DNA from: Otatea glauca
Taxonomy: Eukaryota > Streptophyta > Magnoliopsida > Poales > Poaceae
Reading direction: 5' to 3'
Assembly: GCA_036346275.1 (NCBI GenBank)
Contig: CM070725.1
Coordinates: forward strand, 46,376,104 to 46,440,103
Length of the DNA: 64,000 nt
The notes below the pieces were generated by a model. It was not told where the DNA came from. It saw nothing but the letters and a program-made list of their open reading frames with translations, and did no database searches. Numbering within the stretch: position 1 is the stretch's first letter; every line of letters starts with the position of its first letter. Shown in pieces: positions 24,826 through 37,300 of this stretch. The translations under genes and the position numbers were made by a program.

Positions 24826-25127
24826 TTGAAGGAAGATCAAGCGACTCGGGAATAAATGCGGCGCGAGAAAAAAAGCGCCCACCACGGAACCGAAGCGGTC
24901 AAGAAGGCGAGCGAGCAAAAACACACCTAGCCGTGCGCGCGCGCGCACAAAAGCAATTAAGAGGCTCGGCGGTTCGCATACCTCAGAACGTAATCCGGGC
25001 GGGCGTCGGATGCGTTGGGGCACGCCCGGCAAAAAATCGGTAGGCCCGTTGGCCCACCTAGTTGAGCGGATCGATCAAGCTCAACCCCCAACCGAGTCCG
25101 CCAACTTCGATTGGAGGTTGAGACTCT

Positions 25128-26192
25128 TGGCGAATACTCATAAAGCAGGTGCACCAACGACCCAATTGCAACAAGCAAAGCCCAGGCAGCAAGCGGCGGC
25201 CTCGAATACGGCCCGGCCTAAGCAGCCGTCCCTACCGCTACCCAAATGCCCTCGAGACCATTCGGGAGACCATTCCCGGCCGGTCCGACTCCGACTCAGC
25301 GAGGTTCCCGACCCGCGTGGGACGGATCCCCGACTCCGACTTCAGCGAGGTTCCCGACCCGCGGCGGGGCGGGATCCGCGACTCGACTTCAGCGAGGTTC
25401 CCGACCCCGCGGGGACGGATCCCGGCTCGACCGAACCATGATAATCCCGCGAGGGCGCGTCGCCGCGCCGGAGTCCGTGTCAACCTAAGGCCACGTGCCC
25501 CACGAGCGGTCATTGAAGTGGCGGCGAGGCGGTGGTCCCTTCCCAAGACGGTTTGATAGGCTGCTGAAGCCACGTCTCTGTCCCATCGACCCGACCACCC
25601 ACGGTGCAGGACACGCGCTCTCCGAGGCAACTCCAGCGTCACACGCGACTACGTCGGCACCCACATGGATCACGAGAGCGGCTCGCCACTTCGGAGGATT
25701 ACCTAACCGCTCGACCCGGCTAGACCACCGACCAAAGATAGGCTCGTGAGCGGTGACCGATCGGCGAACAAGCGACGATCGGTGAGCGATTGGCGACGGC
25801 GGGCAAGGCTCGAAGCCCCTAGAAGTAGCTCGCTGGCACTTCGCCAATTCTCGATGTAACTCGCCTTCAGTCTTGAATAAAGGAGGCGGGAACCTCCTAA
25901 CAGGCGTGAGTAAGAGCTACAAGAGAGCTTTTCCTCTTCTTCCTCTTCTTCTTTTCTTCTCCTTACGAGAGCTAAGTTTAGATCATTCTAGTGTTGAGGC
26001 TCCACCTCTCGCTTGTAAAAAAACTGGTGCGATCATCCGCACTTTTGATGAATACAACACCAGCGCACGAGTGGGTAGGGACCTTGGCCGAACGGTATAC
26101 ATCTTGGACTCCAGGGTCTAACCATTCAGGGAGCGGGAACGCGCAGCCCCTTAGACTTACAAATTTACTTGCCGGCGCTCGAAACGCCGACA
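25128..26192 (+). repeat. 3' LTR of the gypsy element
   Basis: Starts TGGCGAATACTCATAAA and ends ACGCCGACA, followed by the target duplication ATTAC. It pairs with 11585-12654. A purine-rich run (TTGGAGGTTGAGA, about 25111) lies just before it and could be the plus-strand primer. Confidence 0.88.
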
Positions 26193-28256
26193 ATTACCAA
26201 AACCAAAGACGAAATTTTTGGGCCTAGATGCTTCAATCTCTCCCTTTTTGGTAATTGATGACAACCTTATCAAATTCAATGAAATTGAATATGTTTAAAG
26301 TATACATCAAGTCAAGCAAATTGTATACTTTTAAATTTTGCTTTTAATGACATTTCACTTCTTTTGTAAGAAGATGATTGAATTTGGAATTAAAATGTCA
26401 TAAAAGCCACAATGTATAGTTGAAACTCCCCCTAAATATGTGCATGAATGTATAAATGAGGGGTTACACATATTTTGAGGAAATTGGAAATTTTGGCGAA
26501 GTTTCCACTATATATTGGATCCTATAATACAAGATGAATATAACAATATGCATGCACATTATGCATAGGATCAAATATGAAACAATAGGAAACAAAGAGA
26601 ATATGATAATTAAGCATTCAATGTTACAAGCAACCATAAAAACATCCAAAGCATCCAAAAGCACATAAAGAGGTTCAATTAGCTTAAAAGAGATATAAAA
26701 CTATTACAAAGCTAATCTTCAAACTTCACTACTTTTCTTTTTCTTCTTCGACTTCACTTCGTTTCGCTTCCATCAAGTACCAAAAGAGGGATCTTCATGA
26801 TATGCCTAGGAGGGTGGAGGAGTAACACGACCGCGTCCACGACCACGTTCAAAGCGACGAAAGTGAACTGGAACTAGCTCATCACGTAGAAGATCCACAG
26901 TCGCTCCAACAGTGTCCAACCGCTCTCGGACTTCATCTACCATAGCCCGAGTCTGGAGCTGAAATTGATGCTCTTGGTCAAGCCTACTCATGATGCTGGA
27001 GCTGAGTGAGGCAAACTGAGCTATCTTGTCCATGCGAAGACTCTCCAAACCTGCCATAAAGGCGTCCTGAGGCACGTCCTAAACCTGAGGTGGATCATGA
27101 GGAGCGTCCTGAAGTTGCTGCTGCTGTGCTGGATAACCAATGACTTGAGGAGGGGCTTCACGAGGCTTGTACTATTTATAAGCATAGCCATATCCTCCCT
27201 TATACCCAGTCTTCCTAAGAATGAGTTTCATGATGTAAGGAGCAAAATATATTGATTTTCCTTGCTCACGTGCCGAAGAGGCCATCTCCCTCATCATGAA
27301 GTCAACCACATCAAATTTTTGCCTATGCATCATTTTGCTCATGATGTTCCATGCATATCTACGAATGTCATCAAAGTTACCACTTTTAGGGTGAATGGTA
27401 ACTCTAATGATTCTATTTACTAGACTAGCCTGTGGAAGAAGTCCTGCAAATTTTCCTGGCCTCCTTACATTAGCAGCAGGATCATAAAACTCAAGTTGCT
27501 GAGAGACTCCAAGAGGCCTATCACTGTGTATCCTAGGATATCCACTGTGGAAGATGCCTAAGGCCTTCTCAAACTCATCCTTGGTGGCAGTGTAGACCTT
27601 GGCGCTGGACATCCAGGTGATGGAGTTATATGTGTCAAGGATGTGGACTGTGGCATAAAACTGTCATATCATATCTTCCTCAATGTCACACCTCAGACTA
27701 ATGAAGTTCATTAAGCCTGCTCTATGGAATAACTACGGGACACTAGCAAACAAGGGCAACTTCCTAATGTGGCCCCAATCCACCCATTTTTGATTTGTGA
27801 AGTCTTTGTGAGAGTATATCTCATGAAAAACTTTCTCTTGAAAGAGAGTGCGAAGAACTCCGACGCTGTTCTTGGGAGGAGGTACTGCTTTGCTCCCCTC
27901 AAAGAATAGTACTTGTCTCCTTTGATTTGCCTTAAGTCCTCCTAAGGGTCAAAGCCAAGCAATGATTCCTATTCCTTAGACTCTTCCTCCTCATCGACAT
28001 CCATCCCATAATCCTTATCATCATCCCCTTCTTCCTCGCTCGATTCATGAGCTGGTCCTTTGCCTTTGTCCGCTTGAGAGCTACTTCCTCCCAATTCTTG
28101 CTGCATTATCTTCCTTATCTCCTCATCTATAGTAGTAATCATATAGGAGTCATCGCTGTCACTCCCACTATCAGTCCGAGGGGTGGGAACCCCGACACTT
28201 CGTGTTGATTTCCTAACTATGCCCCCACCACGAGGAGCCTTGGGCTTGGAAGGATT
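26193..28256 (-). mobile_element. Minus-strand non-autonomous retroelement, coding part
   Basis: Continues the element split by the gypsy insertion. It includes the TTTTTGGTAATTGATGACAAC block (about 26247), then a broken gag-like gene reading leftward. At 28257 it is cut by another LTR-type sequence starting TGTAACATCC, so its true start is lost. No reverse transcriptase is seen. Confidence 0.6.
26806..28250 (-). pseudogene. Gag-like protein of a non-autonomous retroelement, interrupted
   Basis: Reading leftward, the first part is acidic and Ser-rich (DSGSDSDDSY, ESSEEEGDDDKDY, about 28000-28190). Then come FKRKFFMRYTLTKTSQIKNG and WIGATLGSCP (about 27720-27830), a 146-residue open stretch at 27172-27612, and a coiled-coil-like tail (26806-27075). 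The long open stretch has YTATKDEFEKALGIF, RPLGVSQQLEFYDPAAN and DDIRRYAWNIMSKMMHRQKF. The tail ends RRFERGRGRGRVTPP, a basic nucleic-acid-binding type of end. Similar proteins occur in many copies in maize and sorghum as gag-like products of non-autonomous elements (from memory). In-frame stops at about 27660-27710 and 27170 break it. Confidence 0.6.
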
Positions 28257-29880
28257 TGTAACATCCTAAAAAATTAAATAAAATAAGAAATTAAAATTTA
28301 AAATTAAATTATGTTCAATACTGCATTTTTTAGGTTTTTCTGGATTTTCTTGACTTTTCTTATTTTTGCTCTAAAGGAACAATCCTTTTTAATATTGATT
28401 TAAGCAATAGATAAATAGTAAAGAATAAAAACCTATAGTGATAAAATATGTAAAAAAATTATTTAATCTTAAGAAAACTCTAGAACTCCATTTCTGAATT
28501 TAAAATGCCATGTGAGCATAATGAAATGTGAAAAGTAAGGTAAATTAATGAAATTTGACTAGGAATAGTATGATTGTTAGAATTAAATGAAAATATTCCA
28601 ATATTATATTGAGCATAAATTTTACCTTATCTTCTGAATGTATATACCAATCATCATTAAAAATATCAAAAATTAATAATCAAGTTTAGTTCATTTAAAA
28701 TTTAAAAACGGAAAGGGTGAAAACCTCAAAATTCCAATGTCAGAATTATTATAAATTAAATACAAAATATATGAAGTTTAATTTTTACTGAAGGAGAAAA
28801 TATCCGTAAGAAACCTTTAAAGAAAGTTTCAAATTTTTTTGATAAAATACCGACCCTCAAATAAATTAAAAACTGAAAACAATAATTTGAGCAAAATAGA
28901 TTGTCAGAATTAACATAAAATCCACAAATATTATTTTGACCTAAATACTTTACATAATAATTAAAAATTATCTAAAAATCATTGAGAAAAATTATCAAAA
29001 TTTTTCGGACACGTTTACTAGTTCATTCAATGAAGCTAAACCAGCTCAGCTTGTAGTAAAACTCTAAATTCGTCTCATCTCTCGCTGACGTGCTGGTCCC
29101 GGGCACTGTTTGGGCCCACCCGTCAGCCAGAGCCTCTATCATCGTCTTCTTCCTCTTGTCGATGCCTCGAAGCTGAGTTCCTCATCGTTGTTTCTTCCGT
29201 TAGCCCTTCCATTTCGCGCCAATCGTGGTCTTACTGACGTCATGACCCTACCACGCTCCAACCTCCCCCACGTTTCGCGCTGCTCTGACCATACTTCCTT
29301 CTGTGCGAGCACTGCAAGATCTCGGCGAATTCATATCGGGGGAGCTGGCTTTTCTACAGCTATTCTCTGGCTATAAAGCCATCCTAGAACTCGCCCTGAT
29401 ACCGCACCACATCCTTTCCACTCCTCTTTTGCTAAATATTTTGGAGTGATGACTTTCCTAGACCCATTCCCTCGTTTCTTTTAAATCTAGTCCCCTCCTA
29501 AGTGAATTTCCATTTCTAGCCTCTTTCGCCATACTTTCGCGCTCCCCTACCATGGGAGCCGGCCGCGTCCCGAGAGCGGGTGAGCAAGGGAGTGGCACTA
29601 CCGCGGTAGCTTAGCGTGGGAGCAGCACGTTGCTGCAGTAGTTGGACGCGAGAGGCGAGATCAGGGGAGGCGGCCTACCGTGGCATCGGGCGCGAGAGGC
29701 TGCATAACGCGGTTAGAGAGTGCGGGACACCGCCTCCTGCGACAGAGGAGCGCGGGGAGCACGTTGGAGGGATCTAGATTTATAATTTCGTTCAAGAGGG
29801 AGCTAGTTTTGAGAAAAACGAGGCAAAAGGGGCTGGAAAAGTCATTACTTCAAATATTTTTTTATACTATAATTAAAATA
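28257..29880 (+). mobile_element. LTR fragment starting TGTAACATCC, plus orientation
   Basis: Starts TGTAACATCCTAAAAAATT, matching the minus-strand start of the 3564-9015 element. A long AT-rich stretch follows, then a GC-rich part around 29040-29800 that includes GGGCCCACCCGTCAGCCAGAG, also in the style of that family. The expected GTACTCACCC module and a TTACA end with a GGATT duplication were not found, so it seems truncated. The right border is approximate. Short frames inside are not genes. Confidence 0.5.
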
Positions 29881-30204
29881 TTGTACAATCTTACAGAGAT
29901 AACCTTATAATATCATCTATTGTAGGAGTTGTCTTTAGTTTTAAAAATATATAGATAACAGTCGTCTCTACTATACTCTTAAGTGTGTTTTACACGCGAT
30001 TGGACACCGTCACATTAGGCTTTACAATCAAATGGCGAGTCTAAATTTCACCAAAATCTTTTTTTTTACTCATGTTGATATGTATATGTACTGTACACGA
30101 ATGTCATGTACAGGAGAGATAGTGTATACGTAGGCTGTACAACAAACGGACTTGGTCGGCTAGCGGCGGTAGACTAAAGCTTATCTTATAAACCGGCCTT
30201 TCTC

Positions 30205-30445
30205 GGAGATACTAACAATCGGACGTCCGATTACTGTTTATTTTATCGAACACGTCTTGCAATATTTTTTTCTCACGCGTGCAATATTTTTTTTCAACGT
30301 CTGCAATATTTTTTTTTGCACGAATATTTCTACTGTTATCGAAGGAAAAATGTTGCACACGTACAAAGAAAATATTTTATATGTAAAAAAAAATATTACA
30401 GAGCGTCCAAAAAAATTAGACGTCCAATTCTAAATCATTCCGTTC
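30205..30445. repeat. Small fold-back insertion in the GSA upstream region
   Basis: AATCGGACGTCCGATT (about 30219) at the left pairs with the complement of TTAGACGTCCAATT (about 30417) at the right. Three TGCAATATTTTTTTT copies lie inside, with their complement at about 30345-30400. It ends about 170 bases before the GSA start codon. Confidence 0.5.
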
Positions 30446-30515
30446 TATATATCGCTCATGTTGAATTAAACACCTGCCTTTTATTCTCACGAAATAAAAT
30501 GACGTTGTGCTCGCA

Positions 30516-30574
30516 TGGGCCCAGGCTGACCTTTTAAGACCCAATCGCACCAACCCCTCCCAAATTTTCTTATC
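30516..30574. promoter_or_regulatory. Promoter motifs of the GSA gene
   Basis: TGGGCCCA (30516-30523) is a site-II-like element common in plant housekeeping and plastid-protein promoters. CTTATC (30569-30574), GATAAG on the other strand, is an I-box found in light-regulated genes. Both lie within about 100 bases of the ATG. Suggestive only; no good TATA box is seen at the usual distance. Confidence 0.35.
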
Positions 30575-30617
30575 CCCTCATCTTCTACACGCACCCGACC
30601 TTCAGAGGGAAGAAAGC

Positions 30618-33277
30618 ATGGCCGCCGCCGCCGCCGTGGCCTCCGGGATCTCCGTCCGGCCGTTCGCTCCTAAGTCCACGAGCGCGCGCCGCTCTCGGTC
30701 GGTGGTGCGGGCCGCCGTCTCCGTCGAGAGGGGCGAGAAGGCGTACACGGTCCAGAAGTCTGAGGAGATCTTTAACGCCGCCAAGGTGCTGTATTCTTCC
30801 CCCGCTTCAGAAGTTTTAGTGTCTTGTGCGAGGTTTCGTCTTCGCGGTTCGTTGAGGAGGTTTTTATGCGGCATTTTTTTTAGTGCGATTGTAAAGAGAC
30901 GTGCGCGTGCGGCCAATTGAAACTGTTCTCGGGTAGAAATTGTGGCTAATTTGTGTGTTTTTTATTTGTTCATGCGAATGGAATGCGTTGTGTGGGGTGC
31001 AATCAGAGGTGGAATTTCATGTATGGATTGGAAAACCAGGGGCTGTGAGAGGTCTAGATGGGGGCAATTTGAGCTTTTAGCAAGGTTAAGGTCAACTGTG
31101 TTCGTAGACCAGATTGTTACATTTATTCGGACATATAGCATAGACATAACATCAATCAGTTATCTGAAGTTTCGAGCACAAAATTAGTTTCAGGTTACAT
31201 GGTCCCTTGCTACATGTATGATGATTTTGCAACCCCAATTTGCATCAAGAGATCTTACAACCGAGATGGGAGTAAAGGTGGAATGGTTGCCATAAGTAAC
31301 TGTACTAGAGAACGTAATAATGCCCAGTGTGGTACACAAAGTTCCATGCTTCGATGTTCTTTCTTTTTCCTTTTTTTTTCCCTAGGAGCTTCCATGCATT
31401 TAACCATTACTCTGAGTCATGTTTTAGATCTTAGATCTGTAGTTGCCTAGTTGGTATAATACATTGACAGATGTCAGTGCTACCTTGTTTGGATATAAAA
31501 CTATCATCAGATTTGATGTTCGTTCTTATCTTTTGTGGATGTTTTACTGATTGATGTTTCACTGCATCACAGGAATTGATGCCTGGGGGTGTTAATTCAC
31601 CAGTCCGTGCCTTCAAATCAGTTGGTGGGCAGCCCATAGTTTTTGATTCTGTAAAGGGTTCTCATATGTGGGATGTGGATGGAAATGAATATATCGATTA
31701 TGTCGGTTCCTGGGGTCCTGCAATCATTGGTCATGCAGATGATAAGGTATGGCTTTGTTTTTCTTTTCTGTGTTATTTGTAAAATGTATTGAGATTTGAG
31801 TATTTCAACCTTTTTTGGTGTTAGTTGATCAATTGATGCTTCGTTGTTCCCTATTCAAAAGTGATAATTCGATAATAGAAAGGCTGACTTCTATTTATTC
31901 ATAATATTTATTAGGATTGATTTGACTAATTACATTTTATTTTCTAAAGAGAAATGGTACCATTGGTTAAAGTAGTAACTAGCAATGTGAAATGTTCTTG
32001 GTCAGATTATGTAAATCAAAGTGTTGAAATGCATGATTGTTGGACTTTTTTTTGTCACATTAAAATATGTCAATTCAAAACTTTTGAACCATCATTGAAT
32101 ATGAACTAAAAACATCTTTCTTGATTTAGATACATTGAGGTAGAAACTGACTTGACTGCTGAATCCAAACCATAATATGATAATACTAAAATCTTATTGT
32201 TTAATTCAGGTGAATGCTGCATTGATTGAAACTCTGAAGAAAGGAACAAGCTTTGGTGCTCCATGTGTGTTGGAGAATGTGTTGGCTGAGATGGTCATCT
32301 CTGCTGTACCAAGTATCGAAATGGTCCGTTTTGTCAATTCAGGCACAGAAGCCTGCATGGGAGCACTCCGCCTTGTGCGTGCGTTCACTGGGAGGGAAAA
32401 GATTATCAAGTTTGAAGGCTGTTACCATGGCCATGCAGATTCATTCCTTGTTAAAGCTGGCAGTGGTGTTGCCACTCTTGGCCTCCCAGACTCCCCTGGA
32501 GTCCCCAAGGGAGCCACCTATGAGACTCTAACGGCACCGTACAATGATGTTGAGGCAGTAAAAAAACTGTTTGAAGACAACAAAGGGGAGATTGCTGCAG
32601 TCTTCCTTGAGCCGGTTGTTGGCAATGCTGGCTTCATTCCTCCGCAATCTGGTTTCCTGAATGCTCTCCGTGAGTTGACCAAACAAGATGGTGCACTTCT
32701 GGTGTTTGATGAAGTGATGACTGGTTTCCGTTTATCTTATGGTGGGGCGCAAGAGTACTTTGGGATCACCCCGGATGTGACAACCTTGGGGAAAATTATT
32801 GGTGGTGGCCTTCCCGTTGGTGCTTATGGTGGGAGGAAGGACATGATGGAGATGGTTGCCCCAGCAGGGCCAATGTACCAGGCAGGAACCCTCAGCGGAA
32901 ATCCTCTAGCTATGACTGCTGGAATTCACACGCTCAAGCGTTTGACGGAGCCTGGCACCTACGAATACTTGGACAAGATTACCGGTGATCTTGTTCGTGG
33001 GATATTGGATTCAGGTGCTAAAACAGGGCATGAGATGTGTGGAGGACACATTAGAGGAATGTTTGGGTTCTTCTTCACAGGTGGTCCAGTTCACAACTTT
33101 GCTGACGCCAAGAACAGTGACACTGCAAAGTTTGGGAGGTTCTACCAGGGAATGCTGAAAGAAGGCGTGTATCTAGCGCCCTCCCAGTTTGAGGCTGGTT
33201 TTACCAGCTTGGCACACACCTCCCAAGATATTGAGAAAACTGTGGAGGCAGCGGAGAAAGTTCTTCGACGGATATAG
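30618..33277 (+). CDS. GSA: Glutamate-1-semialdehyde 2,1-aminomutase, chloroplastic, 3 exons
   Basis: Converts glutamate-1-semialdehyde to 5-aminolevulinate, using pyridoxal phosphate, in the C5 route to chlorophyll and heme in the plastid stroma. Exons are 30618-30785, 31573-31746 and 32210-33277. All introns are GT..AG and phase 0, giving 469 residues, close to plant relatives. Residues 1 to about 34 (MAAAAAVASGISVRPF.. rich in Ala, Ser and Arg) form a transit peptide. The mature part starts near AVSVERG. Key motifs are ELMPGGVNSPVRAF, NSGTEACMGALRL, the cofactor-binding VFDEVMTGFR (Asp at about 281), and TLGKIIGGGLPVGAYGG with the Schiff-base Lys at about 309. GTLSGNPLAMTAG follows. The stop is TAG at 33275. 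No damage is seen. It is flanked on both sides by transposon debris. Confidence 0.97.
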
Positions 33278-33446
33278 AGGCTTTCAGCACTTCAGCTACA
33301 GCTTGTGAAACTTTGGTATTTCCTTTTGTTGTACTCTACTATTCTGTTAGCTCTACGACACTAAAGTTTTGTATTGTGCAGCAGCAGTACATTGTCTCAA
33401 GCCCCTTCTTTCTGAGTTTAGCATCTGTGGTGTTTTTTGCAGTGCC

Positions 33447-33452
33447 AATAAA
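33447..33452 (+). terminator. Poly(A) signal of the GSA gene
   Basis: AATAAA about 170 bases after the stop codon, preceded by T-rich and TTTTGT-type far-upstream elements. A plausible 3' end; cleavage would be near 33470. Confidence 0.5.
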
Positions 33453-33479
33453 ATTTTAGTCTACAACTTGGATTACCGG

Positions 33480-34320
33480 GTCTTATACTATGTTCAGGCT
33501 TTGTTTCTTCTCTTTGCTCATGTTCCTATTCTCTTGTCTATTTGATGGATATTTGCAATAAGTAAAGAAGCTAGGAAATGCCGTGCTGCTTATGCTACGG
33601 TGTGTTTGATGAGTAGTCAAATGATTCTTGCAGTGGGAATAGCTGCTGAAGTTCTCATTCCGCTGTTCCCAGCCAGATATCACAAATTTCCCTATGCAGG
33701 TCTTGGGTCCATATTCGTAAGGCCGTTTGGCCTCAGTAGCCTTTCTCCGTTGTCGCAGCGCTGCCCATTTTTCTCTCTCTCCCTGTTAAAATCACGTTCT
33801 CATCATTCGTATTGTTTGAGTTCCTGTAAGATTTGGAATTTGCAGGTCAGTCAGCCAGAAGTTGCGTTGTGTTAGAATGGTTAAGTCTAGTAGGGAGGAG
33901 AGTACCTCATCTCTGTCCCGCTGGCCCGCGCGAGAGGCCTCCCCCTCCCAGGTCCCAGTAGGCTTATCCAACGTACGCTGCTCTTGCGGCCGTCAAGGCG
34001 ACGACCGCTGCACGCCAGGAGCGAATTTAAGCTCTCCTAGAATTTTTGGATCATGAACACAGAACGAATTTATAAAATTCTAACATTCTTACTATCTTAT
34101 TTATGTTCCTTCTGTTTTTCATTTTTTAAACATAACAAATGAGGTTAAATTCTTTTGAAATTTTTTCTGTATCATCCTAGACTGTTAAAGATGCTACCAT
34201 AAATTTTGTAGAGCATGGTTAAGCTTTGTACATTCTTTTAAAAATGTGATAGTGGTTATGTGATTTTCGTAAAACGTATGAAAAATTCAGTTTTTCAACA
34301 CATTTTCATAGTAGATGACA
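33480..34320. other. No gene seen downstream of GSA
   Basis: Mixed-composition spacer. Short frames have no recognisable domains, and no transposon terminus is clear. Confidence 0.4.
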
Positions 34321-34329
34321 TTAATAAGA

Positions 34330-37300
34330 GTTAATGTCCCAAATCTAGTGAAAACAACCGAGCGGCCGAAAATGCCGAAATTTCAGTCGGCATTTTTGGA
34401 CCAGCCGTGAGATTGCCTCCTCATGGTAGAAAAAATTGAAAAAACAAATATGAAAAAAATCATACAAGCATTTATCTATATTTTCTATCTGTTTGAATAC
34501 AGCATACTAAATATTTTGACATAAAAGAACGTAAAGTTATAAATTTTGGCAGCATTTCGACTGATATTCTGATTATGACAGTTACAATTGACAACAATCA
34601 ATATATATTGTCATCACAAATGATAGACATGAAATAAAATTGATACATATGATAATTCACCATATATATGACCATACAAGAGCATATTCACCATATATAT
34701 GACCACACAAAGGTGGTTAATGAACGAGAGAACTACCTGTCGAAGCATGGATGCGACAACGCACCGCTCGGACAGAATAACTGGCATAATTAAAGAATGA
34801 GTATGAACATGCATTGCAAGAAGACGGAAAAGCATAATTAATACCAGGAGTATGAACATGTTTTGCAAGAAGAAGCGTAATTAAATAAGGAGTACGAACA
34901 TGTAAAACATGGTCAACTATGCATTGACGTACCTATGAGTAGTAGTACATGTATGGTGAAAACTGCACCTCCGCGTTATCGACAATTATCTCGCCACGCT
35001 TCCTCTAGTGCTATTGCTTGTACTCTTCCTAGCTCATGTCTCGCGGCAGCCAGGCGGACTTCCAGTGTTCATAATGCGCCATCCAGGCCGTAGGATTCTC
35101 AAACTAGTGCAGGTACTTGACAGGTATGTGTCGTGCGTACGGATCGACGTAGGGATCAGTGTAGTCGAAGTTGAACAACGACAACATGCTCAATCTGTCG
35201 TGACCCTGCCTGTAACTGTACCCACCCTGATCCCCTCTGTGGGGCATTGAGCCGTACCCTAACACGAGGTACACGAGGTACCTAGGGTGCTCACTAGGGA
35301 AGCCCCAATGGCTCGAAGACTGGTTGCTAGACTATGAGCCCATATCATCCTAGGGTTGCCCTGCCTGCCGCCCACCCTAACCACTCGTTGTGCCCTTTCT
35401 CGTACTACGGGTCTGCCTCTGTGAGCCCTTCCTCAGGGCACTTTCTCCTATTGCACTCCTCCTGATGACGGTGGCTGTGAACGAGGTCGGAGGGAGTAGC
35501 GGGAATCGTCTCCTCCAGAGTCTGCCATTGAGCTGCTGTCGGCGGACATCTTCTCGGGGGGTGTCTCCGTGTCGTTGTTGCTGCCCACATCCAGCTCGTC
35601 ATCGCTTTGCGCCTTTCGTTTTCCCTTGCCACGCTGGCTGATCGACAACTTTGCCAACCCACCTAAAGCACCCGCTAGCATGTCATCATCGGTACCACTC
35701 TTCCTCTTCCCTATGTGGGTGTCGCCGATCGAGAACTCAGCCCAATCTGGTAGGCTCTTTCCACCTACGGCCAGTTCAAAATAATATTAACACCATAGTG
35801 AGAATTCAACATACATGCTAACTAGGTAGAACAACATATAATTCCAAAATACCTGCGGCCTTGTTCAGCTCTTGGGACGGGATGGTGTCAACCATGAATC
35901 TCCCCGGGAGGGACGGGTTGTACCCACTATGCTCGTCGAGTAGAGGCTCCCCCCGGACCTACCTAGACGAATCGAACCAGTCTACAATCGGTTGCTACCC
36001 TAATGCATCACATCCTCAATGAAGCGATCCAATGGATCATCGTCCTAGGCCTAGCGGGTGGATTCATAGTCCCGTAGGCGAAGTTGGAGATTGTAGTGGG
36101 AGAAGATGAGCTGTTGGAGTTTGTATAACTTAATCGGTTCCTTAGCTACATATGCACTAAGGCAAATGTACTAGAACTGAGACTCTAGCTAGAGCATGGA
36201 GGCTGCAATGCACAAAATATTATATAGTTAACACAACATAAATGAACATACCTCATGTCATGCGAAAAATATTAATTTCACGAACTTGCTTGAAAGAAAG
36301 TGGTATCCCTTATTTCGGCAAACTTCTTTTCTAGGACTTTCAGGAATATCCTGTACTGCTCTTCGTACTCATGCAAACGCCCGTTGTACTCGGTCCTCGC
36401 AATATAATACTGCGTCATGACACCACTTATTGTTGGCAACTTGTCATGATCCGTGAACATCAACATCCTATACAAGGGTTCGACAGCCGAGATGGACCAC
36501 GCCAAACAATCCCACCAACCCTTGTCGATGAGTTGGTCATATGTGAACTTGTCCTCCTCTATCCCAGCCCACATGCTACCTATCCAGTACTGATGGATCA
36601 TCCATGTTGAAACTTCTCATTCTTTTTTAAGAAGCTATCCAAGAAAACGAAGATCGTACCAAACCTAGTGGCATTTGACCTTACTAACTCTTCACATATG
36701 TGTTCCCTCATCTGTGCATGTAGATTCTTATGGTTATACAAGAACCGGCAAATTCTCTTCGCCTCTCCCACGACCTCTTTGATCTGTGGGATGTCGCACA
36801 TGTCTTTGATCATGAGGTTCACCGTGTGTGCCAAGCACAACTGCCAGATAATTCGTGGGTACTACACTCGTAACAACTGACAGGCTTTCTAGAAGTTGGC
36901 CACGTTGTTAGTAACCACTTGCACCACGTGCTCGGCCCCAATTTCCTCGGCCACCACTTTCGTTATCTCGCGTAGTAGGTACTTATGCTCGTGGATCTTG
37001 CCTATGGAATGTAGACTCTAGAAGTTAGTACGTACATTTGCAGTACGCAAGAATGTAGACTTTAAGGAATGTAGACAGGACTGTTGTACCGGTGGCATCG
37101 ACGGTCTTATGGATGATTGCGGTACACTATGAAGTTGATGATGCTCTACTGAGTAAGCCCAGTCCAAACGTCGCACATGACTGTGACACCAAATGTGGCC
37201 CAGTTGTCCTTGAACTTCCGAAGGTACTCAACAATCTCCTTCTCGTTCTTGTTGAGATACTTTCTGTCGATCTCGTGGCCCCATGGTCCACAAACCCTTG

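Larger units (their letters stand above)
11585..26192 (+). mobile_element. Ty3/gypsy LTR retrotransposon (Tat/Retand-like), 14.6 kb
   Basis: The target duplication ATTAC lies at 11580-11584 and 26193-26197. LTRs of about 1.07 kb occupy 11585-12654 and 25128-26192. Between them come a primer-binding site, then gag, protease, reverse transcriptase, RNase H and integrase on the plus strand (about 12.7-18.4 kb). A 6.7-kb tract follows before the 3' LTR, with an antisense gene, antisense TATA boxes and a 0.9-kb minisatellite. The domain order with integrase last marks Ty3/gypsy. The long tract after integrase with an antisense gene is typical of the Tat branch. Every coding domain carries frameshifts, and the RT active site is altered, so this copy could not move on its own. 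Confidence 0.9.
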
